From: Cytophagales bacterium
GTDB taxonomy: Bacteria > Bacteroidota > Bacteroidia > Cytophagales > UBA9547
DNA length: 5,931 nucleotides
Direction of reading: 5' to 3'
Assembly: GCA_025360395.1 (NCBI GenBank)
Contig: JANYCH010000141.1
Span: forward strand, 1 to 5,931
This document shows positions 4,882 through 5,931 of this stretch, in pieces; position 1 is the first letter of the stretch; every line of letters begins with the position of its first letter. The position numbers were made by a program, and so were the translations under genes. A model generated the notes under the pieces. It saw only the letters and a program-made list of their open reading frames with translations, had not been told where the DNA came from and ran no database searches.

Positions 4882-5931
4882 TTAGATAATTTTCTTAAGT
4901 TCATCTTCAATGGCCTCAAATTCAAGACGCATATTAGCAATTTTGGCCTCTAATATTGCCTTCTGTCTGGCAAGTTCTCTTTCCTGTTTTTCTATTGCCA
5001 TTTGTTTTTGCATGGCTTTCCCTTTTACCTCCAGCTGGTACGCTAATCGTGCAGATCCGGTAAGTATCCCGGTAGGGCCAATGTTGATATCAAGCAGCTG
5101 GATACCGTTCTTTGTAATAATAAATTCTCTTACCTGGTTAGAATGTTCCATTCCCCTGGACTTGATTATAAAAATACCCCGGTTCCGTTCTCCAATACCT
5201 TCAACATCTCTTACAAGTAGCCAGGTATCTACCAATGATGAAATTCCTTCTTCGGTTAGTTCCAGGCTGGTTCCTTTTGGAGTGGTTAAAGCATTAAATA
5301 CAGCTGTAATCCCTTTGACTTTAAGAAAATCTATTAGACGGGTAAGCATTCCCTGCACTTCGTTATAACCTCCTACAGTTACCAGATTACTTATAGGATC
5401 TATTATTATTGCATCAGGAGAAAATTCTTTAATATGCTTGTGGATTTGCAAAAGATGCATTTCCAAACCATTCAGAGATGGACGTGATGCCTGAATTCTT
5501 AACAAACCGTTTTTAATATGAGGTTCGAGGTCTATGCCCACCTGTTTCATATTTCTCAGCAATTGTTTTTCAGATTCCTCAAAGGCAAAAAATATGCATC
5601 GTTTTCCATTTTTACAAATTTCGTTTGCAAATGAAGAGACGAAGGTAGTTTTTGCTGTGCCAGCAGTTCCTGTTATAAGTATACTACTCCCTTTATAGAA
5701 TCCTCCAGTTCCCAACATTTCATCCATTCCATGCACCCCGGTAGATACAATTTCATTTGAAACGTCAAAATCCAGGTCAAGAGAAGTAATAGGGAGCACT
5801 GAAATGCCGTCTTTATCAATAAGGAACGGGTATTCATTCGTGCCATGGACGGTTCCGCGGTATTTTACAATTCGAAGTCTTCTGGTAGAAATCTGGTTTA
5901 TAATCCGGTGATCAAGAAGGATAACACAATC
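4882..5931 (-). CDS. kaiC: KaiC family ATPase/autokinase (end of CI domain plus complete CII domain; 5' end outside window)
   Basis: The frame runs open to the right edge, giving 349 visible residues; the GTG at 5797-5799 is an internal Val, not a start. Residues 1-44 (C-V-I-L-L-D-H-R, T-R-R-L-R-I-V-K-Y-R-G, H-G-T-N-E-Y-P-F) are the end of the CI domain and the linker, so this is a double-domain KaiC of which about 200-plus residues are missing. CII follows: Walker A G-T-A-G-T-A-K-T (88-95, Lys94; the usual Gly before Lys is Ala), catalytic Glu118-Glu119 in F-E-E-S, Walker B I-I-I-D-P (175-179, Asp178), the I-S-S-L-V-D phosphosite segment with Ser231-Ser232 (codons 5236-5241), and the K-S-R-G-M-E-H and R-E-F-I-I strands. 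Residues about 295-349 form a charged coiled coil rather than the cyanobacterial A-loop and KaiA-binding tail. KaiC hydrolyses ATP slowly and autophosphorylates in CII. Here it heads a set with two KaiBs and a PAS kinase. Confidence 0.97.
   Translation of the reverse strand, partial: DCVILLDHRIINQISTRRLRIVKYRGTVHGTNEYPFLIDKDGISVLPITSLDLDFDVSNEIVSTGVHGMDEMLGTGGFYKGSSILITGTAGTAKTTFVSSFANEICKNGKRCIFFAFEESEKQLLRNMKQVGIDLEPHIKNGLLRIQASRPSLNGLEMHLLQIHKHIKEFSPDAIIIDPISNLVTVGGYNEVQGMLTRLIDFLKVKGITAVFNALTTPKGTSLELTEEGISSLVDTWLLVRDVEGIGERNRGIFIIKSRGMEHSNQVREFIITKNGIQLLDINIGPTGILTGSARLAYQLEVKGKAMQKQMAIEKQERELARQKAILEAKIANMRLEFEAIEDELKKII

Larger units (their letters stand above)
2049..5931 (-). other. 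Putative kai operon: kaiC-kaiB-kaiB-PAS kinase-heme protein
   Basis: Five minus-strand genes follow each other with gaps of 21 nt, an ATGA overlap of 4 nt, 22 nt and 28 nt. I see no terminator-like hairpin or promoter-like box within these gaps. This spacing supports one transcript starting upstream of kaiC, beyond the right edge. The right boundary is unknown. The left boundary is set by the convergent receiver gene. Co-transcription is inferred from spacing. Confidence 0.7.

Noticed and set aside
4910..5368. 152-aa open frame on the + strand
   Set aside because: It lies wholly antisense to the well-supported kaiC CII domain and has low-complexity Ser/Ile-rich content with no recognisable motif.
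5797..5799. GTG as start codon of a single-domain 305-aa KaiC
   Set aside because: The same frame stays open to the window edge and encodes recognisable KaiC CI-end and linker sequence (Y-R-G, H-G-T-N-E-Y-P-F), so the GTG is an internal Val.
1..5931. CRISPR arrays, insertion sequences, tRNA or rRNA genes
   Set aside because: No spaced direct repeats, transposase-like frames, terminal inverted repeats or conserved RNA gene sequences were seen.

Overview
The window looks like chromosomal DNA of a Bacteroidota bacterium, most likely a Flavobacterium-like member of the Flavobacteriia. The evidence is low-GC coding sequence, starts without clear Shine-Dalgarno sites, a TAnnTTTG-type -7 box, a DUF2911 protein and a Haem_bd cytochrome-like protein. 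The genus is inferred from style only; there is no rRNA or marker gene to confirm it.

The left part (1-1640) holds the tail of an unidentified + strand gene and a small + strand protein resembling the Dps/ferritin-like four-helix bundle, with most ferroxidase ligands replaced. Convergent to these is a secreted DUF2911 protein with C-terminal helical repeats. A 170-bp intergenic stretch (1467-1636) separates that gene from a divergent + strand gene for a stand-alone receiver (CheY-like) protein.

The right part (2049-5931) is one tightly packed minus-strand gene set, read from right to left: kaiC (5' end outside the window), a first kaiB, a second divergent kaiB overlapping it by 4 nt, a soluble PAS-PAS histidine kinase, and a membrane-anchored CxxCH heme-binding protein. 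Gaps are 21, -4, 22 and 28 nt, so co-transcription is likely. The receiver gene ends 4 nt from the end of this set, on the opposite strand.

The main interest is this kaiA-less Kai module. KaiC is a double-domain protein: the end of CI and the complete CII are visible. CII has the autophosphorylation region as Ser-Ser, and a charged coiled coil replaces the cyanobacterial KaiA-binding tail. The first KaiB keeps the residues associated with fold switching. The second has Ala at the position of the conserved Gly whose Ala mutant stabilises the fold-switched state in cyanobacterial KaiB. An operon-encoded PAS kinase without a KaiB-like domain is a candidate output (or input) partner, and the neighbouring receiver is a candidate phospho-acceptor. 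Kai homologues outside cyanobacteria are known from genome surveys, so the families are not new. The complete circuit (KaiC, two unequal KaiBs, PAS kinase, heme protein, receiver) is a plausible and little-characterised timing or stress-signalling system. All links between the proteins are inferred from gene order.
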